A stretch of DNA of 64,000 nt from Osedax fenrisi (lineage: Eukaryota; Annelida; Polychaeta; Sabellida; Siboglinidae): NCBI GenBank assembly GCA_964019155.1, contig OZ025240.1:25565536-25629535 (forward strand), read 5' to 3'. Positions 13,303-24,532 of this stretch are shown here, piece by piece. The stretch's first letter is position 1, and every line of letters begins with the position of its first letter. The notes under the pieces were generated by a model. It made no database searches. It worked only from the letters and a program-made list of their open reading frames with translations, and was not told the DNA's origin. The translations under genes were made by a program, and so were the position numbers.

Positions 13303-13365
13303 ACTTAAAATATATATGGACGGCCGATTGCTTTATAAGCACTGTTCGCAGTCCGAAAGCCGAAA
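11456..13365 (+). mobile_element. LINE E: L2-like element, 5'-truncated, nested in LINE D
   Basis: A younger L2-like LINE sits inside the RT of LINE D. It lacks the endonuclease and the start of the RT linker, so it is 5'-truncated. Its 3' end is near 13,365, where ATGTAAAAATGTATGTATAAG runs into LINE D sequence. The ORF is far less damaged than its host and uses many more C-ending codons than LINE A, which separates the two subfamilies. I could not fix a target-site duplication with confidence. Confidence 0.8.
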
Positions 13366-13369
13366 AATG

Positions 13370-14275
13370 TAAAAATGTATGTATAAGAGGAGACTTCTTT
13401 CGGATATCGGTAGGAGTACGACAATGTTGCCTCCTGTCGCCAACTTTATTCAATATTTTCTTTGAAAAAATTATGCAAGATACTCTAAGCAACCACAGTT
13501 CAACTATAGTTGTAGGAGGATATAATATTTGTAACCTAAGGTTTGCAGATGACATATATTTAATGGCAGGATAAATTCCAGAATTACAATAGATCACAGA
13601 TAAAGTTTATAACTGCTCAGCGGCATACGGTATGGAAGTGAGTCTGGAAAAAGTAAGAACATGGTAAATGAATTCTCAAACAACCATACAAACGTTATAA
13701 CTATGAACGGTGAAACACCATAAACAGTCTACAAATTCAAATATCTGGTATCACATTGACAAAAGACGGAAAAAGTGAAAAGGAGATACAAATTAGACAG
13801 CAAATTCTACTATGGTAAACCTAAGTACAATATATAAAAATCAGAAGCATCTCATTACGTACCGATATAGACTTATACAAATCGCTGATACTCTATATTC
13901 TATTATATGGTTATGAAACATGGACATTAATTGAAACCATAGATAACAAAATAAATGGATTCGAATCTAAATAATATAGAAGAAACCTAGGCATCTCATA
14001 CCGAGAAAGTAAAACGAATAATTATATTTATAAGACAATTATTGAAACAATATTCTCTGTTGAACAACTCCTTTAAACTATAAAAAGAAGGAAATTAGCT
14101 CATTTTTTCCACATAATACGACATGAATCTCTCCAATACGTTCCTACTTCAACTTCCTCCTAAACACAACTAACATTCAACCAACACTCGAGCATGTAAA
14201 GTAAGCATGCAAGGTTTTGTAGAAGGAAAGAGAAGACAGCTGTCTTGGGACATAATTAAAGAACATGTGTAATTG
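13370..14275 (+). pseudogene. LINE D reverse transcriptase, C-terminal half
   Basis: Reading resumes with SVGVRQCCLLSPTLFNIFFEKIMQ, a QGCLLSPTLFN box in which the Gly is Cys, followed by NICNLRFADD with the catalytic FADD at 13542-13553. Broken pieces follow: YGMEVSLEKV, a tether region, LYGYETWTLIET-like near 13,905 and RRKLAHFFHIIRHESLQ near 14,090. There the reading is cut by a 64-bp foreign segment and resumes as CKVSMQGFVEGKRRQ. Stops are frequent. Confidence 0.75.
14133..14196 (+). repeat. 64-bp copy of LINE E sequence inside LINE D
   Basis: Bases 14133-14196 match 13125-13188 of LINE E with a single difference (G for A at the seventh base). It sits inside the C-terminal coding region of LINE D between HESLQ and CKVSMQG, where the family has no such insertion. 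A short local copy like this is typical of templated filler DNA added during break repair. Confidence 0.85.
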
Positions 14276-14285
14276 CCGCGATTAT

Positions 14286-15848
14286 AATCCCCCTATAGAT
14301 CCATATTCTATCACATTTAAAACATTCAATTCCTCCATAAACCGCATAAATCATGAATATATATATTATACATTATTTTATAATATATTAATATAAGGTA
14401 ATCGTAATTATAATCGTAATTGTAACGTAGTTTCTGTAGGCACATCTTACCCGCCCGCCCGTGTTTGTGAAATATTAATAATTTCATACAAAAATAGAAC
14501 ATATCTGTTGTTTTAAAGTTGTGTCAATAGATTCATTTAGATTAGATTTTCAGCATAGGTTTAAATGGCATAGATTTACAACCTATTACATAATAAGTTG
14601 TAAATTAAATTTAACCCGTATTTATTGATTTTTCACAATTATGATTACATTTATAATATTATTTTCGTACAAATGTAGGTTACGATGTTATGTAATAGAT
14701 TATCTATTATAGGTATATAAACTTAGTTTTTTTATATATGTATGTAATTCATTATAATTGTAATCATTGTAACGTAGTTTGTTTAGGCATGTCTTACCCA
14801 CCCGCCTGTATAGTATGTTTGCACGAGTTGTATATTTGTCATCGAATTTGATATCCTATATCGTAATCGTAATATTTATTTAAGCATTAAGTCTACATTT
14901 AAACAATATACATTATAGGTTCTAAATAATGATTACATTGGTGTATATATATATGCAGCGTGTTAATGTATTTCCGTGTATTGAAAATATTAAATATTTC
15001 TGGTGTTAACGATAGACAGTGTAATTTGAAGTTCCGTATTTTATTATTTGAATGTCTCGAGACATTGATATTTGATATTTGAATGTCTCGATACATCTGT
15101 TTTCCTCAAAATTTACATCACTAATTCCATTCATATAAGAGTGACAGCTAACTTGGAATAACTCCTATTAATAATTATAGATATAATAAAAAAAATTGAA
15201 AACCGACAACATTTTTGAAAGTTATACAATATTTAAAAAAGATAGGAATTTACATTGAAAATTACGAAATAAAAAAAATGTACAGTTATATGAAAGGAAA
15301 AAATGTGTACAAGTAAAATTGGCTTTTAGCATATGTATTATATAAAAACATCCTTACAAAGAATTTTTAAAAATTGTTTTAATAATTAAATCGATCTAAC
15401 AGAAATTTTAATTTATTTTGAAATTTTTTCTAAATCAAAAAAAATTATCAAATGAATAATACAAATATATTTTTTTGATATTATATAAGTCTATCATCAT
15501 TATATGAATATAAAATTATAAGTGTTAATATAAAAATAGCATACATTTATTAAAAAAATTACTTTTATTGAACATTTTAACAAACAAATTATTTTGTAAA
15601 CTAGTTGTAAACAAATTATTTCTTGGAAATTTAATATTTTGTTATTATACCTCGTAGATATCCATTATAAGCGCACATCAAAGTTTAATGCTTAATTAAA
15701 ATAATTTATCAAAAAAATAATCGAATAAATTATATAAATATAAAAATTAAAAAATGTATATTAAATCTTTACGTAATTTTTTACATTATTAATATTATAA
15801 TATATATATATATATACGTATATATCCAATATTTTATTATATATTATA

Positions 15849-15883
<35 letters not shown>

Positions 15884-15970
15884 TATTTATTAAGTATAAT
15901 ACATATATAATATATTATGTATTACCTATGTATTTATTATTTATTTATTATTCAAATGTATAACATCGAA
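14286..15970. other. AT-rich DNA with a two-copy motif, no gene seen
   Basis: About 1.7 kb with no coding homology. A related segment occurs twice in the same orientation, at about 14,400-14,462 and 14,752-14,806: each has several TAATCGTAAT/TTGTAATC-type steps, then TGTAACGTAGTTT, then GGCA(C/T)(A/G)TCTTACCC(A/G)CCCGCC. A further local repeat, TTGAATGTCTCGA, occurs at about 15,048 and 15,079. Beyond 15,150 only AT-rich DNA was seen. Confidence 0.5.
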
Positions 15971-15974
15971 CATA

Positions 15975-16146
15975 GGAGAAAGTAACCTAATACGGGCACT
16001 TTAACAATATATGATCTTAACATTTCATGACTCATTATTTTTATTCAAAAATTACAATATATTAATATTATATGATTATAGATATTATTGTGATTTTAAA
16101 ATTGTATTTAATCTTTTAATTCCATAGATAACGGGGGTGTTAAAAG
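15975..16146 (-). mobile_element. MITE copy M1b, left part
   Basis: After a TA at 15973-15974 the sequence GGAGAAAGTAACCTAATACGG begins a stretch that follows the right end of element M1 (43,400-43,563) in reverse complement up to the GATAACGGGGGTGT block. The match stops at about 16,146. The other end of the same element lies at 21,838-22,498, so this copy appears to be split by later DNA. Confidence 0.8.
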
Positions 16147-16947
16147 TTAAAGTTTATTTTGTTTATGAATTTATATAATATATATTAAACGATAAAACGA
16201 ATAATTTTTCAAGTATTACATTTTAATTACAATTATATCTAATATATTTAATATTTTTTATAATATATTTATCTATATGAATATTAATATGCATAACTAT
16301 ATTTAATATATATCTAAAATTTATATCAAGTTTTATGTCAAATTAAATAATAAGCACATGGGAAACACATTTTTTAGAAAATATAATACTAACCACTCGG
16401 TAATAATAATATACATAGAATAATTTATACATTTAAAATATTCATTTTTAAATACCTAATAAACCGCGTATTTATGGAATAAATAGAATTCTTAATTAAT
16501 ATTAAAAAGTAAACAATATTTATTATATTCAAAATGGCTACATGTCAATCAATTCGATATAGCGTATACTAATATCAAAGCCAGGGCTTTGGTATAAATA
16601 AATATGAACTCATTTCACAAAATTTTAAAATAATGATTATTTATAACAAAATAATGTGTTTTAATCACAAATCCAAATAAATGTGATATTTAATATCGAC
16701 AAATTCATTATAATTATTATAATGAATTTTTATAATATTATAATAATATGATAAATTTAATGTGAATCCAAGTATATAAATATTATTTCTATATTATATA
16801 ATGAGACTATATATTCACTTAACATATTTATAAATAAAATATTAATCATAATAATATAATATATATACCTAATTTTATAACTTAATCAAACTAACCTAAA
16901 TGAAACTTAAATATTGTAATATATATGACCTAATTTAATATACTTTA

Positions 16948-16984
<37 letters not shown>

Positions 16985-16985
16985 G
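16147..16985. other. AT-rich start of the DNA that splits MITE M1b
   Basis: AT-rich sequence with a (TA)n run at 16,951-16,980. No coding homology or recognisable end was seen. Confidence 0.4.
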
Positions 16986-16988
16986 TTA

Positions 16989-17475
16989 TATGCTGCTATT
17001 ATAATAATATCCGCATAATAGCAGCATAATATACTTTTAAAATTAATAGCAGCATACTATTAGCATAATGGCAGCATAATAGCACAATTTAAACATTTTA
17101 GGCTCTAGCATATGCTGTTATGTTGATATTATGCTTATCTTACTGTTAGTTTCTTATATATATATATATATATATATATATAAGAAACTAACAGTAAGAT
17201 AAGCATAATATCAACATAATAGCATATGCTAGAGCCTAAAATGTTTAAATTGTGCTATTATGCTGCCATTATGCTAATAGTATGCTATATATATATATAT
17301 ATATATATAAGAAACTAACAGTAAGATAAGCATAATATCAACATAATAGCATATGCTAGAGCCTAAAATGTTTAAATTGTGCTATTATGCTGCCATTATG
17401 CTAATAGTATGCTGCTATTAATTTTAAAAGTATATTATGCTGCTATTATGCGGATATTATTATAATAGCAGCATA
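16989..17475. repeat. Nested inverted repeat: 168-bp arms with an inner third copy
   Basis: 16989-17156 is the near-perfect reverse complement of 17308-17475 (168 bp). A third, shorter copy of the inner 106 bp lies at 17181-17286 and pairs with 17051-17156 across a 24-nt (TA)n loop. One mismatch was found in the 106-bp pairing. The outer part of each arm carries AATAGCAGCATAATATAC-type units. Transcripts could fold into either of two alternative long hairpins. Confidence 0.9.
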
Positions 17476-18125
17476 ATAGCAGCATAATATACTTTTAAAA
17501 TTAATAGCAGCATACTATTAGCATAATGGCAGCATAATAGCAGCATAATATCATGACAAATTAATAGCAGCATAATATACATTTAATAGCAGCATAATGG
17601 AAGCATAATAGCTCAATGTAAACATTTGAGGCCCTAGCATATGATGTTATGCTGCTATTATTCTGCTCTTACTGTTTGCTGGGATGTTATATATATCTGT
17701 ATTTATATGGTTATATCATCTCCCTGGTTATATATATCAAGACCTAGGTATTATAGGAGCTCCTATAACCTTTAACCGAGGTTATATGAGGTAGTGTATA
17801 TATGCAGTGTAATACCCAAGAAAACAGTAATATCATAATAATAGCAGCATAACAGCATATTTAATAGCTTCAGATGTTTACATTGTGCTATTATGCTGAT
17901 ATTATGTTGCCATTAAATGTATATTATGCTGCTATTAATTTGTCATGCTATTATGCTGCAGTTGTGTTGCTATTTAAAGTATATTATGCTATTATTAATA
18001 ATACTTTATTATGCTGTTATTAAATTTAAAAGTATATTATGATGCTATTATCATAATACTTATGTTGCTATTCTAATAATAGCAATATAATAACAGCATA
18101 ATATACTTTGATAAAAATGAATAGC
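17461..18125. repeat. Array of degenerate AATAGCAGCATAATA units in both orientations
   Basis: Beyond the inverted repeat the same motif family continues. Direct copies lie at 17,462-17,545 and 17,566-17,660. Reverse-orientation copies (TATTATGCTGCTATTA) run from about 17,885 to 18,060, and forward ones again near 18,080. Between them, 17,690-17,820 is a GC-richer spacer with GGTTATA repeats. No coding content was seen. Confidence 0.75.
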
Positions 18126-18351
18126 AGTAACGTAATTTAAAAACTTAAGTAGAACTTAAGTTGATCATCATGATGTAATTCGTACTTAAGTCAACTCAGT
18201 GTTTACCTCCTGCACGATAAAAATATCAATAGGTTTTAGTTAACTATTAATAATACTAACTATTAATAGTTAATTAACTGCAACAGGGAACATTACCTAC
18301 GACGTAATATCTTAGAGCTAGAGAGAAATGTCTCTCTAATTTAATTAATAT

Positions 18352-18448
18352 CTCCCCTATCCCATTTTATCCCATTTTATCAAATATTTATATTGTACAC
18401 TATAAACTATAAATATATGATAAAAGGGAATACAATGGGATAGGGGAG
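18352..18448. mobile_element. Small palindromic MITE (97 bp)
   Basis: CTCCCCTATCCCATT at 18352 is mirrored by AATGGGATAGGGGAG ending at 18448. The imperfect pairing continues inward (TTTTATCAAATATTTAT against ATAAATATATGATAAAA), so the whole 97 bp is close to one hairpin in AT-rich flanks. The size and shape fit a foldback-type miniature element. The family is unknown. Confidence 0.6.
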
Positions 18449-19027
18449 TATATATATAGACTCTATTATTATGATAATCCTTAATTAAATGATTATATTT
18501 AACATAGTATATATAATATAATATTATTATTATAATATAATATTATAATAATAGGTTTATAATTATAATAATTATATTGAATTTTACCCAATTTAGGAAT
18601 ACTTTTAGCACACACAATATAGTTAATAGTAACGTCAGGTGAATAGATAATAGGGGAGATTAACCTTCTTATTTTCAGATGCACCTAAATCTTATCATAA
18701 TATATTATTATTATTATTATTATTATAATTATTATTATTTATTAATTATTATAATAATAATTATTATTATTTATTAATCAATTTATTAATTTATAATATA
18801 ATAATGAGTTCCCCGCCGTTGCATATATTTTTTTAATATATAATGTATTCTTCTAAATAAACCTATTAATGATATTAATATTATTTGAATAGTTTACTAG
18901 TTATATATATATATATATCATATTATATTTATTACTTTAATTATTAGTATTATATATATAACCATATGGCTAAATATGTAAATTATTTACTCGTTTATTT
19001 CATTATTATATATACTAATAATTATAG
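18449..19027. other. AT-rich DNA, no gene seen
   Basis: Contains ATT/ATA runs at 18,515-18,560 and 18,700-18,780 that are partly mirror-like. No coding homology was seen. Confidence 0.4.
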
Positions 19028-19360
19028 TAATATATATATATATACCCTATAACTATATTCAGCCGTATGCCATATATACGGCGTATGGTGATAGGCTGTT
19101 TCACAGTATACAGTAATAGGCTATAATCTATAACTATATTCAGCCATATGGTAATAGGCTATAACTATATTCAGCCGTATGGTGATAGGCTGTTTCACAG
19201 TATACAGTAATAGGCTATAATCTATAACTATATTCAGCCATATGGTAATAGGCTATAACTATATTCAGCCATATGGTAATAGGATGTTTCACAGTATACA
19301 GTAATAGGCTATACCCTATAACTATATTCTGCCGTATGGTAATAGGCTATAACCTATAAC
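19028..19360. repeat. Tandem satellite (CTATAACTATATTCAGCC units)
   Basis: Units of about 45-65 bp share CTATAACTATATTCAGCC, then (G/A)TATGGTAATAGG or GTGATAGG, then TGTTTCACAGTATACAGTAATAGG. Five to six copies occur here. The array is interrupted by a MITE (19,361-19,816) and a LINE fragment (19,862-21,627) and resumes at about 21,628. Confidence 0.85.
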
Positions 19361-19816
19361 CAAAGATTTTCCGAAGGAAAGATATAACACTTACGCGAAA
19401 TCGTGTAATTCGAATTTGTATACAAAATACCCTGGTGCCACCTATAGCGGGTTACTTTTAGGAACTATGCGTTGTTTATAATGTAAATTCGTATTTAACT
19501 ATACACTTTTAAAATGTTAAATAATATGCTTTAAATTAATATTTATATGATGAAAACTAAGTGTTCATTACTAATATATAACAAACAAATATGACATGTA
19601 TGTTTTAAATGCTATAAGTATATATTTAGTGAGTAAAAGCTAATTTATATTGCATGTAATTTAATAGAGCAATGAAAACATTGTTGTATGCAAACAGAGC
19701 CGAACCTAAATCTATTTCAGTGATTTCGATACTACTGCTAGCAGCGGTTGGGGCTATTACTAAATGACGTTGTATGCATAGGGAGTGTTATATCTTTGCT
19801 TCGCAAAATCTTTGCT
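19361..19816. mobile_element. 456-bp MITE with 27-bp inverted ends
   Basis: The left end CCAAAGATTTTCCGAAGGAA (19,362 on) is the inverted copy, with three differences, of the right end TTGCTTCGCAAAATCTTTG (to about 19,815). It lies inside the satellite, and CTATAAC flanks both sides, consistent with a short target duplication, although the satellite itself repeats that word. Part of the interior is GC-richer (CCCTGGTGCCACCTATAGCGG). No ORF was found. One copy of the end also occurs alone at about 48,644. Confidence 0.65.
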
Positions 19817-19861
19817 ATAACTATATTCAGCCATATGGTAATAGGATGTTTCACAGTAACC
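19817..19861. repeat. Satellite unit between the MITE and the LINE fragment
   Basis: One satellite unit (TATATTCAGCCATATGGTAA, then TAGGATGTTTCACAGTA). It breaks off exactly where LINE sequence starts. Confidence 0.8.
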
Positions 19862-21627
19862 TGGGTCAGTAGGAGTAATTTGTATTGTATGCGGTAAGGG
19901 GTGGGTAGCCAGTGAATGGATTTCATATAAGGTGTGATATGTTGTCTTGAGTATTTTTTTATCCTGAAAATGGTTCTGATGGCTCTATATTGTAATTTAG
20001 TGAGCATTTTGATAGTATGTGCTGGGAGTGAATTTAAAGTAGAGTTACAGTAGTCAAGTCGGGGCAGTATTAAGGAAGTAACTAGTAGTTTGGCAAGTTC
20101 AGTAGTTGTAGAAGGTCTAATAAGTCGGATCGTATGTAAGGTGTAATTAATAGACTTCGATATATTAATTATATGTGGTAGATAAGACAGCTTTTGGTCA
20201 AGTGTGAGGCCGAGGTTTTTAGCTTGGTGAGAGTATTCTATAATGTGATTATTAATAATAATAGGTGGTATGGAATGATGTCCTGGGGATGTATTTATTA
20301 ATAAAGCTTTTGTTTTAAGGCTATTCAATAGTAGGGAGTTATTTGAAAGCCATTTACTATTGTCATTAATGCATTTATTTATAGTAATTATGTTATTGAT
20401 TGGGTCAGGTAAATTACAGTATAGCTGTAAGTCATCCGCATATGAATGAAAGTGTATATCGGGGTATTCGTCAAGTAAGTAAAGTAAAGGGGAAATATAT
20501 ATATTAAAGAGAGTTGGACCTAAAACAGAACCTTGTGGTACACCATAAGTTGTGTGGCGGGGTTCTGTTATGGCGTTATCTATACATATAGAAAAGGATC
20601 TGTTAATTAGGTAGGATGTAAACCAACTAAGGACAGAATCTTTAATACCAATGTTCTCTAATCTTCGAATAAAGATATTATGGTCAAACGTATCGAAAGC
20701 AGACGACAAGTCAAGTAGAATCAGTATGGTGGGAGTATTTTTTGGAAATAGTAGTATATTGTTTAAAGTATGGAGTAGTGAAGTTTCAGTGCTCTTGTCC
20801 GTTGTATACGCACTTTGTAATTTATGCAGTATGTTATTATTATTGATGTATGTTCTATGTTGTTTAGCAATTATTCTTTCAATTGTCTTAGATATGAAAG
20901 AAAGGTTGGATATGGGACGATAATTAGAAAGAGTTGACCTATCAATGGACTGATTTTTAGGGATGGGAATTACATGGGCATATTTCATGTGGGATGGGAA
21001 GATACCTGCAGTTAGTGAGCGATCGATACATTTTTTGTAGAATGGAGAAAGAAGGGATGAAAGAGAATGTAATAAACATAATGGAATTGGGTCTAATTTA
21101 CATGTAGATTTAACTGTTAATAAAATATTATTGATAATGGTTGGTAATGAAAAAGTGGAAAATGAGTATATTGGGCTTAATATTGGTGGGATGCAGGGTC
21201 GAGGGAGAGTATCTATAATTGGTGATGTTTTTATGTAAAAGTAAGAGTCAAAGTTAGTCGCATTAGTTGAAGGGGAGTTATTAGGCAGTATTCGTTTTAT
21301 CAGTTTTCCTAGTAGTGTTGACGATATTCTAAATAATGTCTTAGTATCTTTTCCAGCTGATTTAATTTGATCTATGTAATATTTATTGTTAGCAGTTTTT
21401 ATTAATTTTCTATAATTAGAAAGTGAATGTTTAAAAATATTTAAATCATTTGAGATTTTGGATTTTCGCCAATTCCTTTCTTTAATTCTAAGTGAGCGTT
21501 TTGCTGTGTGTAACAAATTATTGAACCATAACGTATTATGTCGAGCTGTATAAGTTTTAGTGATAATAGGGGCATGTTTATCTAGGACAAGACTAAGGTT
21601 ACTATCAAAGCTGTCTATATGAGATGT
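19862..21627 (-). pseudogene. L2-like LINE fragment, open frame, truncated at both ends
   Basis: The minus-strand frame is open from about 21,627 to 19,738. Homology covers DKHAPIITKTYTARHNTLWF (the end of the endonuclease-RT linker), NYRPISNLSFISKTIERI, LQSAYTTDKSTETSL, LILLDLSSAFDTFDH, GVPQGSVLGPTLFNIY, YADD (20431-20442) and HWLPTPYRIQYKLLLL. LINE homology ends at about 19,862; the last 41 codons come from the flanking satellite. Neither the true start nor the 3' UTR is present. Apart from this truncation no stop or frameshift was seen, so the fragment is recent. It cannot encode a functional element because the endonuclease and the end of the C-terminal domain are missing. Confidence 0.9.
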
Positions 21628-21800
21628 ATACAGTAATAGGCTATAACCTATAACTATATTCAGCCGTATGGTAATAGGTAGTTTTTACAGTGTTCAGTAA
21701 TATGCAGCAACCTCATTCCACTAATGGTAATAGGTCACCAACCTATTTCTATTTTCTACGCCATAGGTAATAGGCAACAACCTCTTACATATATTTAAGA
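21628..21800. repeat. Satellite array resumes after the LINE fragment
   Basis: GTATACAGTAATAGGCTATA continues the unit that was cut at 19,861. Two to three more units follow, increasingly diverged (for example AGTTTTTACAGTGTTCAGTA). Confidence 0.75.
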
Positions 21801-21837
21801 CATATGATTATAGGTTAAAATGGAATTATTTTTGACA

Positions 21838-22498
21838 GTGTATATACCACTAGATAAACTATATATTATTGATTAATCAATCAGACAAATTACAATTACA
21901 TTATTTATAATTAATTTTATAAAAAATATATTGTAATTTAATTAGTTAATAATTTATTTATTTTTATTATTTTTTAATTAATAATACAATTAAGTATCTA
22001 AATAATATTTTTTTTAGAATTAACTTTATTGGTGGTATTAATATTATAACGCACGCGATTTTTATGAAAATCAGAATTATTCATACGCTACGGGCTGATT
22101 AGTTATAGGGTGTCCGTATTAGGAACGTATATGACCTCTAGATATATGATTATAACTTAATGAATATTTTATAAAAAATATAGTAATTAAAAATACAATT
22201 TTTAGAATGCTTTATTTTTAATAATAGAGTGTTATATTTTATATCGATACATTTGTATAAACTTGAGAAGGTTTTAAGTTGACATTTTTTTTCATAAATT
22301 TAAAAACGTAATAAAAAAATCAGTTTATTTGATATATTAGCAATATTTTGTATAATTCAAAAATAAAAAATACTTTTTTAGACTATTTTTATAATTATGA
22401 ATATTTTATTCATTAAACATTTTTTTGTAGGATTTATGGTTTCTGAGATACCGAGTGTGTCCGTATTCGGGTACTGTCCGTATTCGGTTACTTTCCCC
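21838..22498 (-). mobile_element. MITE copy M1b, right part
   Basis: This is the reverse complement of 42,677-43,335 of element M1, from TATATACCACTAGATAAACT to the terminal GGTTACTTTCCCC, which is followed by TA (22499-22500). It also carries two GTGTCCGTATT motifs. Together with 15,975-16,146 it makes one element with both inverted ends and both TA dinucleotides. Confidence 0.85.
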
Positions 22499-22500
22499 TA

Positions 22501-23962
22501 ATAGAAAATATAAATAATAAATTAAATGATAATAAATTAAATAAAATTGAAATGAAATATGACAGTTATGATGTACACAAACTTTACGCGCATACAATAT
22601 CTAACATTTTACCATTTATATGTAAAAATGTTATTGTTTTTTATATATTATTAATCGAAATGCGTATAATAACTACAATATTATGTGTAATTTAGTTATA
22701 AACAAATTTGTATCGTGTAATTTCCATTAAGATAAGTTCATAGGTTACTACTTTTTAGTTGTTGTAATATTTGCATTAACTAAGGCGTATATATAAGAGA
22801 AGATGGTATAAATAATCGGTAAATATAATCATATGTTACTGATGGAAAAACTATGTAAACTATAATGATATGGGCACATATCCAGACATTACTGTATCTG
22901 TAAAACGATAGTCATGTTGAAGGTTCGCGAAAGCAAAGTAGTCCGAAGAGAACAAGCTCATTAATTTATCTGATTAGACTAAAATGGACGCGATCCAACT
23001 ATTAGTTTAACATAAAGTCAACGATGGTGATATCTCAAGATAGTGTGTTATTAATACAAAAGGACAGACTTAATTCCCCTTACGATTTACGATTCACTGG
23101 ACTAAAAAAGTTAAAGATAATATATATGAACCACTTATTATATATTATTTACAACTAATTTAACATACTATTTATTATGTTAATATGGACTAATCCCTAG
23201 AGAAATAGCCTTTTAATAATGTAATGCCATATATACTATAAGCCGACATATAATAAATGATATCAATCTATATAGTGGTAATTGTCTCGATAAGCAACAC
23301 TGTTTCTATAATTACCCTGGCATTGCCTAAATCTGATAATAATAATAATATACATTATACTCATTCTATGATTATAAATAATATAACATCGATTAATATT
23401 GTTTACTTTATATAATTACACGTTTAATAAATAATACAAATAATTATATATTTATCAGAATAATACGTATCCGTGTGGAGTTATTATTGCATACTCTATG
23501 CAAAACTATATAATATATTACTGCGTATTCATCACCTGTATATTCGAATACTTCTACTTCTAACTGGTTAAATTACATATTACCAAGTATCACTAACTTA
23601 CACATAATAAGTGCACATTCTATTTCTCCTACTAATATACGATAATTCACATTTACAAATCATTAATCTAGCCCTGATCATTACCTAGCGATAAATAACG
23701 CTATATATGCTAGGTATTAATATATTAGTAATCAATTTATGTATATATATATAAATATAATTTACATAAATAAAATAGAGTGTTATTAAGAAACTATTTA
23801 TTATAAAATTTAATAAATATTTAGTTATTATTTATTAATATTTACATAACTTAAGATGCATACTAAAATTGTTATTACATTATTAAATTTGTTGCCTTTT
23901 ATTTGCTGTACTGTTCCATCTACAATAAAGGTTATATGTATATGTATATGTATATGTATATA

Positions 23963-24011
<49 letters not shown>

Positions 24012-24212
24012 TATATAAGCTATATTTCGTATAGTAATATATTAGTTAGTAATTGTATTTGAACTGAATGTAATAAATAATAATACATTTTTTATAGAAT
24101 CACACGAAGGTAATAGAGAAACATTACTCTCGTAATATGAATGTATACGGGAGCGTAGAAGTTTAAGTATTTATATATATATCTATATATATATATATAT
24201 ATATATATCAAC
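22501..24212. other. AT-rich DNA with microsatellites, no gene seen
   Basis: 1.7 kb without coding homology. 22,800-23,110 is somewhat richer in GC but has no readable frame. A (TATATG)n/(TA)n tract occupies 23,931-24,004, and a (TA)n tract runs up to the SINE head at 24,212. Confidence 0.45.
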
Positions 24213-24532
24213 TGCATCTGTGGCTCAGTGGATAAGGCGTCAGACACACAAGTAGTAGGACACGGGTTCGAGCCTCGTCCGGACCATTACTTAATTTTAT
24301 AAAAGGTGTCTTTTAAAATATTATTTAGAAGTGATCTAATATAATTGTGTATAAATTAATGATCGGCTCTCGTTAAAACCATGGATTCCTTAACATGAGA
24401 GCGGCTTTGAAGGGACATTAAATCCATATATGTTTATAAGTTAAAACTTCATCTAAGTTACTGGATGTTATGAAATGACTCCACCAAATAAAAATAACAA
24501 AAAAAATAACAAAATAATATATATATATATAT
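24213..24532 (+). mobile_element. tRNA-derived SINE, full length, plus orientation
   Basis: The head contains a pol III A box (TGGCTCAGTGGATA, 24,221 on) and a B box (GGGTTCGAGCC, 24,264 on) at tRNA-like spacing. The arms do not form a proper acceptor stem, so this is not a functional tRNA gene. The body runs through CTCTCGTTAAAACCATGG and ends in CTGGATGTTATGAAATGACT, then an AAATAAAAATAAC-type tail and (TA)n. A second copy lies in inverted orientation directly downstream, and a third, 5'-truncated copy at 45,369. Confidence 0.85.

Larger units (their letters stand above)
9240..14285 (+). mobile_element. LINE D, split by insertion of LINE E
   Basis: A LINE of a third type, with a GC-richer 5' UTR-like start (9240-9360), endonuclease at 9535-10445, RT start at 10900-11455 and RT end at 13370-14275. 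The middle is occupied by LINE E (about 11,456-13,365). Protein reading stops after SSSAVIV at about 11,458 and resumes at about 13,370 with CIRGDFFRISVGVRQ, as expected for one ORF cut by an insertion. Both halves are rich in stops and frameshifts. Confidence 0.8.

Noticed and set aside
20651..20923. Plus-strand open frame of 90 codons at 20.65 kb
   Set aside because: It lies antisense to the L2-like reverse transcriptase, whose motifs on the minus strand are unambiguous.
24213..24286. Functional tRNA gene at 24.2 kb
   Set aside because: A and B boxes are present but the acceptor ends do not pair, and the sequence continues into a repeated body with a tail found in two other places. It is a SINE head.
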